A DNA stretch of 64,000 nucleotides, from contig NZ_CP168496.1 of assembly GCF_042944905.1 (NCBI RefSeq), positions 2,914,001 to 2,978,000 on the forward strand, in the 5' to 3' direction. The position numbers were made by a program, and so were the translations under genes. Shown in pieces: positions 39,384 through 48,360 of this stretch (positions are counted from its first letter, which is position 1; every line of letters begins with the position of its first letter). Source of the DNA: Psychrobacillus sp042944905. Lineage in GTDB: Bacteria > Bacillota > Bacilli > Bacillales_A > Planococcaceae. Below the pieces are notes generated by a model, which was not told the DNA's origin, did no database searches, and saw only the letters and a program-made list of their open reading frames with translations.

Positions 39384-40313
39384 ATGAAAAAAACAGTATT
39401 AACATTCACACTTGCAGCATCGGTTCTTGCTTTAGGAGCATGTAGTAATTCTGCAAATAGCAGTGACATAATTGCTACCTCTAAAGTTGGAGACATCACG
39501 CAAAATGACTTATATCAAGAAATGAAATCATCGATTGGTGATCAAGCATTTCAACTTCTAATGATTGAAAAGGTACTTGACTCGAAGTATAAAGTGTCCA
39601 AAGAAGAAGTGGATGCAGAATTAAAAGCTGATAAAGAGAAATTAGGCGACAACTTCGAAGCTATGATTGCACAACAAGGCTATACAGAAGAATCTTACAA
39701 AAAATATTTAAAACTTAACTTATTGCAAGAAAAAGCTTTAACTGAAGATATTAAAGTATCAGATGATGAAGTGAAAGCTGCATATGATAAGATTAAAACT
39801 GAAATTAATGCCCGTCACGTTTTAGTAAAAGATGAAGCAACAGCTAAAAAAGTGAAAGCTGAGCTTGAATCAGGTAAAGACTTTGCAGAAGTTGCAAAGA
39901 AATATTCGACGGAAGAAGCAGCTCAATCAACTGGTGGGGAATTAGGTTGGTTTGCTAAAGGACAAATGGTTCCAGAATTCGAAGATGTAGCATTTAAGTT
40001 AAAGAAAAACGTATTTAGTGATCCAGTAAAAACTGAATATGGTTATCATATTATTGAAGTAACTGATACACGCACGATTAAAGAATCATTTGAAGATAAA
40101 AAAGCTGAACTTGAGAAAAAATTGAAACTTGAAAAAGCGGATAAATCAACGCTATTACCAAAAGTAGCAAAAATGATGAAAGACGCTGATATCAAGATTA
40201 AAGATGAAGACTTAAAAACAGCACTTGACAGCATTTTAAAATCTGCGGATACTCCAAAAGAAACAAATGCTGACACTACTAAAGATGCTGGTACAACGGA
40301 TAGCTCAAAATAA
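39384..40313 (+). CDS. prsA: Foldase lipoprotein PrsA
   Basis: 309 residues. Lipoprotein signal with lipobox LGAC (cysteine about 20). The parvulin-type peptidyl-prolyl isomerase domain (about 135-232) has ARHVLVKDEATAKKV, GGELGWFAKGQMVPEFEDVA and TEYGYHIIEV. Helical chaperone segments lie on both sides, and the tail is Thr/Asp-rich. It folds exported proteins outside the membrane. ScoC, encoded nearby, is a known regulator in this gene group. Confidence 0.96.
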   Translation: MKKTVLTFTLAASVLALGACSNSANSSDIIATSKVGDITQNDLYQEMKSSIGDQAFQLLMIEKVLDSKYKVSKEEVDAELKADKEKLGDNFEAMIAQQGYTEESYKKYLKLNLLQEKALTEDIKVSDDEVKAAYDKIKTEINARHVLVKDEATAKKVKAELESGKDFAEVAKKYSTEEAAQSTGGELGWFAKGQMVPEFEDVAFKLKKNVFSDPVKTEYGYHIIEVTDTRTIKESFEDKKAELEKKLKLEKADKSTLLPKVAKMMKDADIKIKDEDLKTALDSILKSADTPKETNADTTKDAGTTDSSK

Positions 40314-40503
40314 TTCGTACTCACAGCTTTGCTCTAGAGTGTAGATGTTGCAACACTTTTTAAATCGTTAAATCTATTATATTCTTAAAGAAAAAAAGCG
40401 TAGGGGTCATATGCCCTGGACTAACCTAAAATAATGAGACAATATAAAACACCTTCGATAGTGGTACACTTAAAACAAGTACTTAAATCGGAGGTGTTTT
40501 TGC

Positions 40504-40821
40504 ATGGGCAAAAACGTGTATTCAAGTGAAATTAAATGGGCAGTCGTGAAAGATAAAATGAGCGGTCATCTTACGACGAAAGAAATTATGGAGAAATACG
40601 GAATTAAGAATAAATCTCAAATTGAGACATGGATGAGATGGTATAGAGCGAATGAAATTCATCGTTTCGATCAACCGATCGGGAAGCAATATTCATTTGG
40701 GCATGGACCTGAATTTAAGAGTGAAGAAGAGAAGAAAGATACACAAATGAACCATTTGAAAATGGAGAATGAGATTCTAAAAAAGTATATGGAAATGGTA
40801 AAGGAGTTGAAAAACAGCTAG
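40504..40821 (+). CDS. IS3-family OrfA
   Basis: 105 residues, AAATCGGAGGTGTTTTTGC upstream. An N-terminal helix-turn-helix (about 10-50, TTKEIMEKYGIKNKSQIETW) is followed by a leucine-zipper-like helix (NHLKMENEILKKYMEM). It binds the ends and supplies the N-terminus of the OrfAB transposase. A candidate slippery run GAAAAAC at 40809-40815 would join it to OrfB by a -1 shift. Confidence 0.92.
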   Translation: MGKNVYSSEIKWAVVKDKMSGHLTTKEIMEKYGIKNKSQIETWMRWYRANEIHRFDQPIGKQYSFGHGPEFKSEEEKKDTQMNHLKMENEILKKYMEMVKELKNS

Positions 40822-40832
40822 TTCTTCAAATC

Positions 40833-41669
40833 GTGGAAAAGTATCGAAAAAAATATACAGTAACGGCAATTCTGTCAGCCCTTCAGGTGCCTCGATCCAC
40901 CTTTTATCGTTGGTTAGCAGAAGGTGTAGAATACGTTCGAACCAAAGCAGAAGAAGCAATCATCGAACTATGCAAGAAAACGAAATACCGCAATGGTCAT
41001 CGTAAAATTAAGGCGTTATTGAAAAGAGAATATGGAATTGAATTAGACCGCAATACGGTCCAGAAAACCATGCAGAAGTATAATCTTCAATGCAAAGTGA
41101 AGCAAAAACGAAAATGGAAATCACAAGGAGAGTCAGTAGTAATTGCCCCAAATTTATTGAATCGTAACTTTACAGCTAGTAAACCGAATGAAAAATGGGT
41201 AACAGATATTACGTATATTCAATATGGTAGCGTCACTTTATATCTTTCGACGATCATGGATTTATATAATAATGAAATTGTCGCTTATAAGCTCTACAAT
41301 CATCAACAGACACCGTTGGTAATAGATACGCTTAAAGAGGCATTGATAGCTCGTGGAAATCCGCAGGAAGTCATTGTACATTCTGATCAAGGGAGTGTTT
41401 ACACATCATATGCGTATCAGGATTGCTTGAAGGAGAATCATCTAGTGAGTAGCATGTCCAGACGCGGCAACTGTTGGGATAACGCTGTTATCGAATCCTA
41501 TCATTCTAGTTTAAAAACAGAAGAATTTTATTTAACTAAGTTTAATTCATTGAGCAATATTTGCGTTATACAACGAATTGACGAATATCTTCATCATTAC
41601 AATGAAGAACGTATCCAAGAAAAATTAGGCTACCTAACACCAAAAGAATTTGGCATTGCGGCAGCCTAA
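40833..41669 (+). CDS. IS3-family OrfB transposase
   Basis: 278 residues if started at GTG 40833; the frame is open upstream to the OrfA slip site, so the natural product is probably the fusion. The IS3 helix-turn-helix (SALQVPRSTFYRWL) precedes the rve core with WVTDITYIQ (D), VHSDQGSVY (D) and RGNCWDNAVIESY (E) and a C-terminal YNEERIQEKLGYLTPKEF. Apparently intact. Confidence 0.93.
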   Translation: MEKYRKKYTVTAILSALQVPRSTFYRWLAEGVEYVRTKAEEAIIELCKKTKYRNGHRKIKALLKREYGIELDRNTVQKTMQKYNLQCKVKQKRKWKSQGESVVIAPNLLNRNFTASKPNEKWVTDITYIQYGSVTLYLSTIMDLYNNEIVAYKLYNHQQTPLVIDTLKEALIARGNPQEVIVHSDQGSVYTSYAYQDCLKENHLVSSMSRRGNCWDNAVIESYHSSLKTEEFYLTKFNSLSNICVIQRIDEYLHHYNEERIQEKLGYLTPKEFGIAAA

Positions 41670-41727
41670 AATAGGTGTTTTATATGTGTCTCATATCGCT
41701 AGGTCAGTTCACCCTTACGCTTTTTTA

Positions 41728-42666
41728 TTATTCAAAAGTTGGTTTATAAAATGAGCGGTTTTCTAAGGCAAATAAGCGCTCCGAAAACTCACCAGGATTT
41801 GTTTTGTCTAATGCACGATTTAGCATATTCATTTTTGCATCGATATTATCGATATAATGCAACATTTCCGCTTCTCGAACCATTGGACGTTTCGGGCTTC
41901 CCCACTCTTCTTTTCCATGATGACTAAGCACCATATGTTGAAGAAGCATTACCTCTTCCCCTTCAATTTGGAGTTCTTCTGCTGCCTTCGAAATTTCATT
42001 TACCATTATGGTAATATGGCCAAGTAAGTTACCTTCGATTGTATACGTTGTAGCTACGGGGCCGGAAAGCTCTAATACCTTCCCTATATCATGCAAAATA
42101 ATCCCTGCATATAATAGATCCTTATTGAGTGTTGGGTAAAGATCACTTATTGCTTTACCGAGCTTCAACATGGATACAACATGATCGATTAATCCAGAGG
42201 CATAATCATGGTGATTTTTCGTTGCAGCTGGAAAGGTCATAAATGCCGTTTGATGTTTTTTTAATAAATGACGAGTAATTCGTTGGATTAATGGATTTTT
42301 CATTTCAAAGAAATACTGCATTAACTCTTCCATCAATTCTTCTTTCGGTTTCTCTGCAGAAGGAACAAGATCATTTATTGTAATCGATTCTTCCAACTTG
42401 ACCGGTCGAATACTTTTTACTCGAAGTTGAAATTTCCCCCGATAGTCTTGAATTTCTCCACCAACTCGAACGATTTGACTTGCAGCGAATAACTTTTCGT
42501 GTTCATCATTTGTATCCCACAGTTTCGCTTCAATATCGCCACTTTTATCTTGTAAGACAAGAGACATAAATGGTTTCCCGACCGTAGTAACCCCTTTTGT
42601 TGATTGTTTAATCAGTAAGAATTGATCGACTGGATCTCCTACTCGCAGTTGTGTAATACCTTTCAT
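41728..42666 (-). CDS. yhaM: 3'-5' exoribonuclease YhaM
   Basis: 312 residues. An N-terminal OB domain (about 15-90, VGGEIQDYRGKFQLRV) precedes an HD phosphohydrolase domain (about 150-290) with HDYASGLIDHVVSM, ILHDIGKV (metal HD pair) and HHGKEEWGS. It degrades RNA and DNA from the 3' end. Upstream neighbours yhaN and yhaO form the same operon-like group. Confidence 0.95.
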   Translation of the reverse strand: MKGITQLRVGDPVDQFLLIKQSTKGVTTVGKPFMSLVLQDKSGDIEAKLWDTNDEHEKLFAASQIVRVGGEIQDYRGKFQLRVKSIRPVKLEESITINDLVPSAEKPKEELMEELMQYFFEMKNPLIQRITRHLLKKHQTAFMTFPAATKNHHDYASGLIDHVVSMLKLGKAISDLYPTLNKDLLYAGIILHDIGKVLELSGPVATTYTIEGNLLGHITIMVNEISKAAEELQIEGEEVMLLQHMVLSHHGKEEWGSPKRPMVREAEMLHYIDNIDAKMNMLNRALDKTNPGEFSERLFALENRSFYKPTFE

Positions 42667-42688
42667 TTCACATCTCCTCCGCTTCCGG

Positions 42689-45364
42689 CTAATATGTCGC
42701 TACTTGTAAAATATGCGCATCTTCCCATACATATTGCATATTGTCATGACATGAAAAATAAAGTAGTTGCTCTTCTTTTTGTAGCTCCTGCATTAATTGT
42801 ACCACTTGTTGTAAGCGGAAACGATCGAAATGTACAAATGGATCATCCATAATAATTGGAAAAGAAGCTTTATTTTTTAATGATTGTGCAAGTGCAATTC
42901 GAAGAGAAATATAAGCTTGTTCTTTTGTAGCTTGACTTAGTTCAGCAATCTTAAAACGCTGCCCACTTGCTTTAATTGCTTCGAAAATTCCTTCTGGTGT
43001 TAATACTAGCCGTTCATATGCAGCACCAGTCAGCATTCTAAAATGGGCTTGTGCTTTTTCAAGTACTTCCGGAAGGCGTTCTTCTTTTAATTGCACCATC
43101 ATTTGTTTTATCGCTTCTACGACTGTTTTGTAGGCAGCCCATTTTTTTACGTATTCATGCAGTTCTGCTTTCTTCTGTTCCATCTTCTGTAGAATCTCAC
43201 TTTGCTGATCTTCTACTAACAGTTTACTTGTTTGATATTGTAAAGATGCTTTTTCTTCCATTAATTCATTTCGACTATTTTGGATTGCGTGTAGCTGTTC
43301 TTTGCTTTCGTTTTCAAATGCTTCGTCAAAATCATCCAATGCTATTTCTTTATTTCCTAGTTGGATTTGAATCTGGTGGAATTCTTTTTCTAAAGAAAGT
43401 CTTTGTTCAAAAAAATGGAAAGCAGCGTAAAAATCACTTTCTGATTCTACTTTTGCTTCTTGGAAAAGTTCTTGAATATTTCGAGCATATGCTTGAAGCA
43501 AGGAAATATTTTCTTTTTGTTTAAACGTAATCTCCTTTATTTTCTTGCTTATTGACTCATTCTCATCTAGTTTTTTCTTTTCGCTCAAGAAATATTCTCG
43601 TAGCTGGTGGAAAAGCATATCTTCTATCAATGGAATATTGACCATATTTATTGCCTGCCCAAAAAGTTCTTTCATTTTTTTTCTTACTTCGTATAAATTT
43701 ATATCCATTTGATCTAACTGTATTTGTTGCTCTTGAATCATACGTAGTCGGCTAAATAACTCTTTTAACAAATTCGGAGAGACCTGGTTATTTAAATGAT
43801 AGCTACTTAAAAAGGATTGCATATCCCGTTCGATTTGTTTCTTTTCCAATTCTAATGCAGTTATCGTATTCTCCAACTGACTAATTTGAGTTACTAACGC
43901 TTGTTCTTCCTTTGCCAATAAGCTTTCGTATGTTTTAATATCATTTGATTGATGGGAGGGCCTTACAACAAAAGAAAACCCGGCAAAAACAAGCACACTT
44001 ACAATTAAAAAAGTTAGCCCGATTAACAAATTAGATTGTAGAAAACTTAAAATCAGCCCTAAAAGAAAAATGATACTACTAAAAACAAAAGGAATTTTAC
44101 CAGTAGACGATGACTTCGTATGTTTCATCTCTTTTAAACGTCCTTGGTGCAAGCGAAGATCTTCTGACTTCAGTTGATTTAATCGATTTTCTTGAAGTAA
44201 TTCACTTTCTAGTTGTTCTCGTTTTTTTAATAATGTCACTAATTTTTCTTCTTGGTGAATGGATATGTCTGCTTTTAGAATGTCGTTTAGATTCTTTTCC
44301 CAGTCGATACCAACAAGTGCTAATTGTTGCATTTGGTTTTGCAACGTTTTCGTTTGTTCCTCTTCTATTTGTACTCTTTTTGCTTTCAATTGATGCCATT
44401 CTGTTTCATATGCTAAGAAGGTTTGTAAAGAATTTAATTGATCTGCTGTTAATAGTGCATTACTATTTGTTAATTGCTCTAGATTGTCACTTAATTGTTC
44501 TGTTGCAGCTTTCACATTCATTTCTTTATCTTTTATACTTTCAAATCGTCGAATTCCATCGGTAGGAAAGGTTTGATGTTGGACTTTATCTAAAGCAGCT
44601 AAAAGACTTATTTGCTTTTCTTTGATCGGTTTTAATTGCTTCCATTGCATAAATCGGTGAATTTCGGCCGTAATATTTTTTTCTTGTTTGTTTGTCTGAT
44701 CTAAGAGTAATTCAATTTCTTTCAATCGTTTAGTGGAAGGTTCATATTTGTCCACTTCTGCTAAACGGGACTTCCATTCTTCCTCCATCGCCCTAAGTTC
44801 CTCTATTTTTTGATTGATGATTGGTTTTTTCCCACTTGGCTTAAATAACTCGCCCATTTCTTTTACAAATTGAGTCTCCACGCTAGACAATGTATCCATT
44901 CCGGTTGTTCCAGAAGAAAGTAAAGTACGCGTGAGCTCTTCCTCGGTCATTTTTTCAAAACCTTGCAATTGTAGCAAGGAGAAAGAAAAAATTGCTTCGA
45001 AATCTACACGATTATAGGAATGTAGTAGGCCATCTAACTCTCTTTCTCCTCCACGAGTTCCATCTTCAAAATATAAAGTCACGTCCCCACTTGCTTTCCC
45101 TTTCACACGCTCAATTACAACGCGTCCTATCTTTTCATCTATTAGTTGAACTTTACCACCATACGCTGCTCCACTCTTAGGCTCATATCTTAATAATTGA
45201 GCATTTTTTTGCGGAAAACCAAAAAGGATATGCAAAATAAATTGCTGAATAGTAGATTTTCCAGCTTCATTTTCACCATAAAAGACATTCATGCCTGATT
45301 TTAGATCTATTTGGACGTTTTCATGTTTTCCAAAGCCGTATATATGGAGTTTTTCTATTTTCAT
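42689..45364 (-). CDS. yhaN: SbcC-like ATPase YhaN
   Basis: 891 residues. Walker A GENEAGKSTIQQF (about 33-41) and a C-terminal half with SQATKEQAYISLRIAL (signature) and MDDPFVHFD (Walker B). The middle is a long coiled coil (about 180-760) interrupted near residues 415-460 by two hydrophobic segments, as in B. subtilis YhaN. This distinguishes it from canonical SbcC/Rad50, which has a zinc hook instead. It lies three bases after yhaO. Probably part of a DNA repair or nuclease complex at the membrane (inference). Confidence 0.92.
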   Translation of the reverse strand: MKIEKLHIYGFGKHENVQIDLKSGMNVFYGENEAGKSTIQQFILHILFGFPQKNAQLLRYEPKSGAAYGGKVQLIDEKIGRVVIERVKGKASGDVTLYFEDGTRGGERELDGLLHSYNRVDFEAIFSFSLLQLQGFEKMTEEELTRTLLSSGTTGMDTLSSVETQFVKEMGELFKPSGKKPIINQKIEELRAMEEEWKSRLAEVDKYEPSTKRLKEIELLLDQTNKQEKNITAEIHRFMQWKQLKPIKEKQISLLAALDKVQHQTFPTDGIRRFESIKDKEMNVKAATEQLSDNLEQLTNSNALLTADQLNSLQTFLAYETEWHQLKAKRVQIEEEQTKTLQNQMQQLALVGIDWEKNLNDILKADISIHQEEKLVTLLKKREQLESELLQENRLNQLKSEDLRLHQGRLKEMKHTKSSSTGKIPFVFSSIIFLLGLILSFLQSNLLIGLTFLIVSVLVFAGFSFVVRPSHQSNDIKTYESLLAKEEQALVTQISQLENTITALELEKKQIERDMQSFLSSYHLNNQVSPNLLKELFSRLRMIQEQQIQLDQMDINLYEVRKKMKELFGQAINMVNIPLIEDMLFHQLREYFLSEKKKLDENESISKKIKEITFKQKENISLLQAYARNIQELFQEAKVESESDFYAAFHFFEQRLSLEKEFHQIQIQLGNKEIALDDFDEAFENESKEQLHAIQNSRNELMEEKASLQYQTSKLLVEDQQSEILQKMEQKKAELHEYVKKWAAYKTVVEAIKQMMVQLKEERLPEVLEKAQAHFRMLTGAAYERLVLTPEGIFEAIKASGQRFKIAELSQATKEQAYISLRIALAQSLKNKASFPIIMDDPFVHFDRFRLQQVVQLMQELQKEEQLLYFSCHDNMQYVWEDAHILQVATY

Positions 45365-45367
45365 CGT

Positions 45368-46576
45368 TTATTCCCTCCTTTGCGTTACAACCTTGGTCAG
45401 TAACTGGTCCACTTCCTGTATCGTTTCTTCGATAAATTCTTTTTCGATTGTATCCAGGTACCTACTCCCTTTTGGATGCTGATATAGTTCCTTTAAAGCA
45501 TCCTTCCAATTGGAGGTGCTCCACTCTTCTATCATCTGCATAATCATTTCCGCTTCTTTTATTGTTTCCTTTGGCAAGTCAAATTTTAGCTGTTGAACGA
45601 TGGCAAAATGATTTTCTGCACTGAGACTCTCTTGAATAATCGAAAGCCACTCTTCCTTCGTCGACGCTTGTAAAAGTTCTTCTGCATCTTTTCCTATATT
45701 CGTGAGTGTCAATTCTATTATTGCGTTGCCATTAGATTCTCTGTACATTATCAGGGATTCTTCTATTCGAGTAATTAATTCATTTGCATGGATTATTCCA
45801 TCACAGGACACTTCGATTTTATCGTAGATAAAAGCGGAAGAAGGTATAAATTGTAGATCTGCATGTCCTTTTGTTAAAGAAACTTCGTAAAATCCTTTCA
45901 GCCCACTTTCATTTCTATGCCTACTTTGTGTATTACCCGGATAAACAATGGGAGGTTCATCGTGTAAAATTTGTCGTTTATGAATATGTCCTAGTGCCCA
46001 ATAATCATATTGTTTTGATATCAAATCATTTTTACGAAATGGGGCATATACATCATGTTCGTCATTTCCTTCAACACTTCCGTGCAACATGCCAATGTGA
46101 ATATCTTGTCCATTAGCTATCGGATAAAATGCGTGCATTGCTTCACGAATATGCCGCTCCTTATAGCTGAATCCAGTTATATGGACTGTATTTCCTTTGA
46201 CGTTAAGTCTCTTTGTTTCCACTTCTTCTTGAAATACTTGCACATTATTAGGAAGCTGAAATCTCACCCAATTTCCACTTAAGTGATCATGGTTGCCGTA
46301 ACAAATAAAAACAGGAATTCCCTCTGTCTGTAAAGCTTCCATCCCTTTTTGAAATAAATGCTGCGCGCGTAAGCTCCTATTCTCTCCATCGTAAATATCA
46401 CCGACAATCAAGATAAAATCAGGTTTGCTTTCAATGGCATAGTCTATTACATTTGTAAAAGCTTGGAATGTACTTTCCCGTATATCCTTCCACCTATTTT
46501 GCGGAATAGCGGAAATCCCTTTAAATGGACTGTCTAAATGCAAATCTGCAATATGTAGAAAACGAATTTTTGTCAT
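45368..46576 (-). CDS. yhaO: SbcD/Mre11-like phosphoesterase YhaO
   Basis: 402 residues from ATG 46576 (AGAGG eight bases upstream; GTG 46585 lacks a site). Metallophosphoesterase motifs are in order: HIADLHLDSP, LIVGDIYDG, CYGNHDHLSG, GMLHGSVEG and GHIHKRQ. It is the nuclease partner of YhaN in the same way that SbcD pairs with SbcC. It starts the yhaO-yhaN-yhaM group. Confidence 0.93.
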   Translation of the reverse strand: MTKIRFLHIADLHLDSPFKGISAIPQNRWKDIRESTFQAFTNVIDYAIESKPDFILIVGDIYDGENRSLRAQHLFQKGMEALQTEGIPVFICYGNHDHLSGNWVRFQLPNNVQVFQEEVETKRLNVKGNTVHITGFSYKERHIREAMHAFYPIANGQDIHIGMLHGSVEGNDEHDVYAPFRKNDLISKQYDYWALGHIHKRQILHDEPPIVYPGNTQSRHRNESGLKGFYEVSLTKGHADLQFIPSSAFIYDKIEVSCDGIIHANELITRIEESLIMYRESNGNAIIELTLTNIGKDAEELLQASTKEEWLSIIQESLSAENHFAIVQQLKFDLPKETIKEAEMIMQMIEEWSTSNWKDALKELYQHPKGSRYLDTIEKEFIEETIQEVDQLLTKVVTQRRE

Positions 46577-46585
46577 TCCATACAC

Positions 46586-46924
46586 CTCTCATAAAAAACG
46601 AATATTTGTTCTTATTTTATCATAAAGAAAAGACTGTAGACAAATGAATGTACACAATCTTTTTAGAGGGTTAGTAATATTTATAATTTTGCATTGAAAC
46701 TAAGCTTTATTTAAATAATCTTTGTTCTAATTTTATTTGCCTAACCGTTAATATTAATCCAGTAAATCCTGCTTTAAAAGAAGGCGGAATACTAATTGTT
46801 GGATTTTTCTAATTGCCTGTAGCCAACGAAATAATCAAAAATTTTATGGGAATTCCAATTAGTTAAATTATGGGAATTATTAACTCCCATTTTGTATTAT
46901 TTTTCACATCATATCAACCCTAAA
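46586..46924. other. Non-coding gap with a possible gene relic
   Basis: No intact gene. On the plus strand around 46745-46811 a short frame ends NPALKEGGILIVGFF and may be a remnant of a larger gene; this is weak. TGGGAATTATTAACTCCCA (46871-46889) is a small hairpin. Confidence 0.3.
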
Positions 46925-47236
46925 TTAGTTATCTTGATTAGCAATAATTGCCCCTATTGAGTAAGAAATCATATGAATAAGCCAAATCCCCGTCATTATA
47001 AAGAATGATAATCCTGGTCCTTCCATAACAATGATAATCATCCAAGCGATTAAAATAGCAAATGTAGTGTACCTCCAGGAAATCGATCGTGCTTTTTCAT
47101 TGATCTTAGTATAGCGCTCATCAAACCAACGTTTTTTCTTACCAATTCTTCGATTTATCGAGAAGACAATAATCATGATGATAATAGCCAAAGGTAACCC
47201 AATTAAAAATGAAAACAGATCAAATTCTTCATACAT
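46925..47236 (-). CDS. Three-helix membrane protein paired with XRE regulator
   Basis: 103 residues from ATG 47236, which overlaps the regulator stop as ATGTATGA. GAGGAGGAT lies upstream. Hydrophobic helices are at about 8-28, 55-72 and 76-98, with a basic loop RRIGKKKRWFDERY. Small XRE-plus-membrane-protein pairs are common in Bacillales and usually of unknown role, possibly stress or self-protection. Family not recognised. Confidence 0.75.
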   Translation of the reverse strand: MYEEFDLFSFLIGLPLAIIIMIIVFSINRRIGKKKRWFDERYTKINEKARSISWRYTTFAILIAWMIIIVMEGPGLSFFIMTGIWLIHMISYSIGAIIANQDN

Positions 47237-47438
47237 TCTTTTTATCCTCCTCAAATATAAATAATTCTTCAATCGAACATCGGAACAGTCTTGAAAGTTT
47301 AAAAGCCAGTGTGATTGATGGATTATACTTTCCTTTTTCTAATGAAATAATAGTTTGTCTAGATACATCTAACTTCTCTGATAGTTCGTCTTGTGTCATC
47401 CCAAATCCTATTCTCTTCTCTCGGACAAAATTCTTCAT
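47229..47438 (-). CDS. XRE-family small regulator
   Basis: 69 residues. It is one helix-turn-helix of the Cro/CI type: IGFGMTQDELSEKLDVSRQT, then SLEKGKYNPSITLAFKLSRL. The C-terminal FRCSIEELF is the usual ending of YozG-like repressors. Two abutting palindromes just upstream are its likely operators. Overlaps the membrane protein by eight bases. Confidence 0.93.
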   Translation of the reverse strand: MKNFVREKRIGFGMTQDELSEKLDVSRQTIISLEKGKYNPSITLAFKLSRLFRCSIEELFIFEEDKKNV

Positions 47439-47456
47439 GCAGTATCATTCCTTTTT

Positions 47457-47488
47457 GTAAAGCTAACTTTACGTAAAGTATACTTTAC
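47457..47488. promoter_or_regulatory. Tandem palindromic operators of the XRE regulator
   Basis: GTAAAGCTAACTTTAC (47457-47472) and GTAAAGTATACTTTAC (47473-47488) abut each other, both of the form GTAAAG-N4-CTTTAC. They lie 19-50 bases before the regulator start. Confidence 0.8.
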
Positions 47489-47577
47489 TTTTTATTTTAT
47501 TGTCAAGCCCGCTTTACATTTTCTTTTGTCTTTTTTGATGTATAATATTTATAAGAATAATAAAGGGGTGTTAATTC

Positions 47578-47763
47578 TTGAAAACATATAAATTCACTGC
47601 ATTTGAACCAACTGGGAAGCTGATTGTGGAAGAGACTTGGTCATTTGAAAATGATGACGAAGCGAAGAAAAAAGGCGAAGCGGCTATCGAAGAAAAAGGT
47701 TTGCTCGAATCAACTCATCGTTTAGTAAACAGTTCAGGAAAGCTAGTGTTATTTCACGTTTAA
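47578..47763 (+). CDS. yhzC: YhzC-like small protein
   Basis: 61 residues, TTG start with AAAGGGGTG seven bases upstream. Mixed charged helix and strands (YKFTAFEPTGKLIVEETW, EEKGLLESTHRLVNSSGKLV). It matches the short YhzC-type proteins located here in Bacillus. TATAAT lies at 47541-47546 without a clear -35. Function unknown. Confidence 0.75.
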   Translation: MKTYKFTAFEPTGKLIVEETWSFENDDEAKKKGEAAIEEKGLLESTHRLVNSSGKLVLFHV

Positions 47764-47770
47764 ATTTGTA

Positions 47771-47806
47771 AAGAGGCTAAAACCACATTGGTTTTAGCCT
47801 CTTTTT
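47771..47806 (+). terminator. yhzC terminator
   Basis: AAGAGGCTAAAACCA...TGGTTTTAGCCTCTTTTT, long perfect arms and a T-run. Confidence 0.9.
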
Positions 47807-47830
47807 AGATTGTTTTTTAGGAAGAAGTAA

Positions 47831-47930
47831 TTTTAGTTGGAACTTTGAAGTGTTTAGTTGGAAAATTGGTTGGTTTAGTTGGAATTTTGGAGCATTTAGT
47901 TGGAATAATCGCATGTTTAGTTGGAATAGG
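47831..47930. repeat. TTTAGTTGGAA tandem repeats (five copies)
   Basis: TTTAGTTGGAA recurs five times, spaced about 19-24 bases apart, with variable filler, immediately after the yhzC terminator. Not coding. Confidence 0.8.
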
Positions 47931-48032
47931 ATATTTTATCCATAAAAAACGACCATTTTCTATGAATGGCCATTACATACTATCAACTTCTCCCCAAAAC
48001 TCGCCTCAGTCAAGCTGACGCCTTGTGCTGTT

Positions 48033-48305
48033 TTAATCATTCCAGTTCCAATAAGTGATTTCTCCCAATTGAACACTACGAACTTCTTTTAGCTCTTTTA
48101 ATTTTAATAACTCTTTTACTGGCCCAGTAACGACTGCTCCGTACGCTTGGAATCCTTCTTCATTTAAATAGTCGTATCTTTCTTGTAGATGACTTGTATC
48201 TAGCAATACTTCCGTTAGTTTTCATCCATATATGCATTGCGTGCCACTTTAAACAAACTGCTATTTGCTTGCCCACCTTCATATAAATCCAACTCACCTC
48301 CGATT
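48033..48305 (-). pseudogene. Remnant of an anti-sigma/sigma-regulator C-terminal domain
   Basis: Two frames must be joined. The upstream one reads ELDLYEGGQANSSLFKVARN and ends MDEN then a stop. The second reads TEVLLDTSHLQERYDYLNEE, then FQAYGAVVTGPVKELLKL and ITYWNWND with a stop. It looks like the Sigma_reg_C domain of ECF anti-sigma proteins with the N-terminal part lost and a frameshift near 48215. A minus-strand terminator-like hairpin lies at 47943-47972. Confidence 0.6.
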
Positions 48306-48320
48306 TACCCAATCTACATT

Positions 48321-48353
48321 AAAAAGGGGAGATCAACGACTATTGATCTCCCC
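48321..48353 (-). terminator. yhaR terminator
   Basis: GGGGAGATCAA...TTGATCTCCCC with TTTTT on the minus strand. Confidence 0.9.
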
Positions 48354-48360
48354 CAATTTT

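Larger units (their letters stand above)
40435..41694 (+). mobile_element. IS3-family (IS150-like) insertion sequence
   Basis: Imperfect inverted ends TGAGACAATATAAAACACC and (right, complement) TGAGACACATATAAAACACC, starting TG and ending CA. Two overlapping-frame genes encode OrfA and OrfB. The 1260-bp length fits IS150-like elements. No clear target duplication is readable. Confidence 0.9.
40391..41730. other. prsA/yhaM terminator split by an IS3-family element
   Basis: AAAAAAAGCGTAGGGGT at 40391-40408 pairs with ACCCTTACGCTTTTTT at 41711-41727. GACTAACCTA (40419-40428) also nearly pairs with TAGGTCAGTT (41701-41710). The insertion element sits in the loop of this formerly compact bidirectional terminator. 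Confidence 0.6.

Noticed and set aside
43051..43524. 157-codon plus-strand frame opposite yhaN
   Set aside because: A leucine/phenylalanine-rich shadow of the coiled-coil gene on the other strand.
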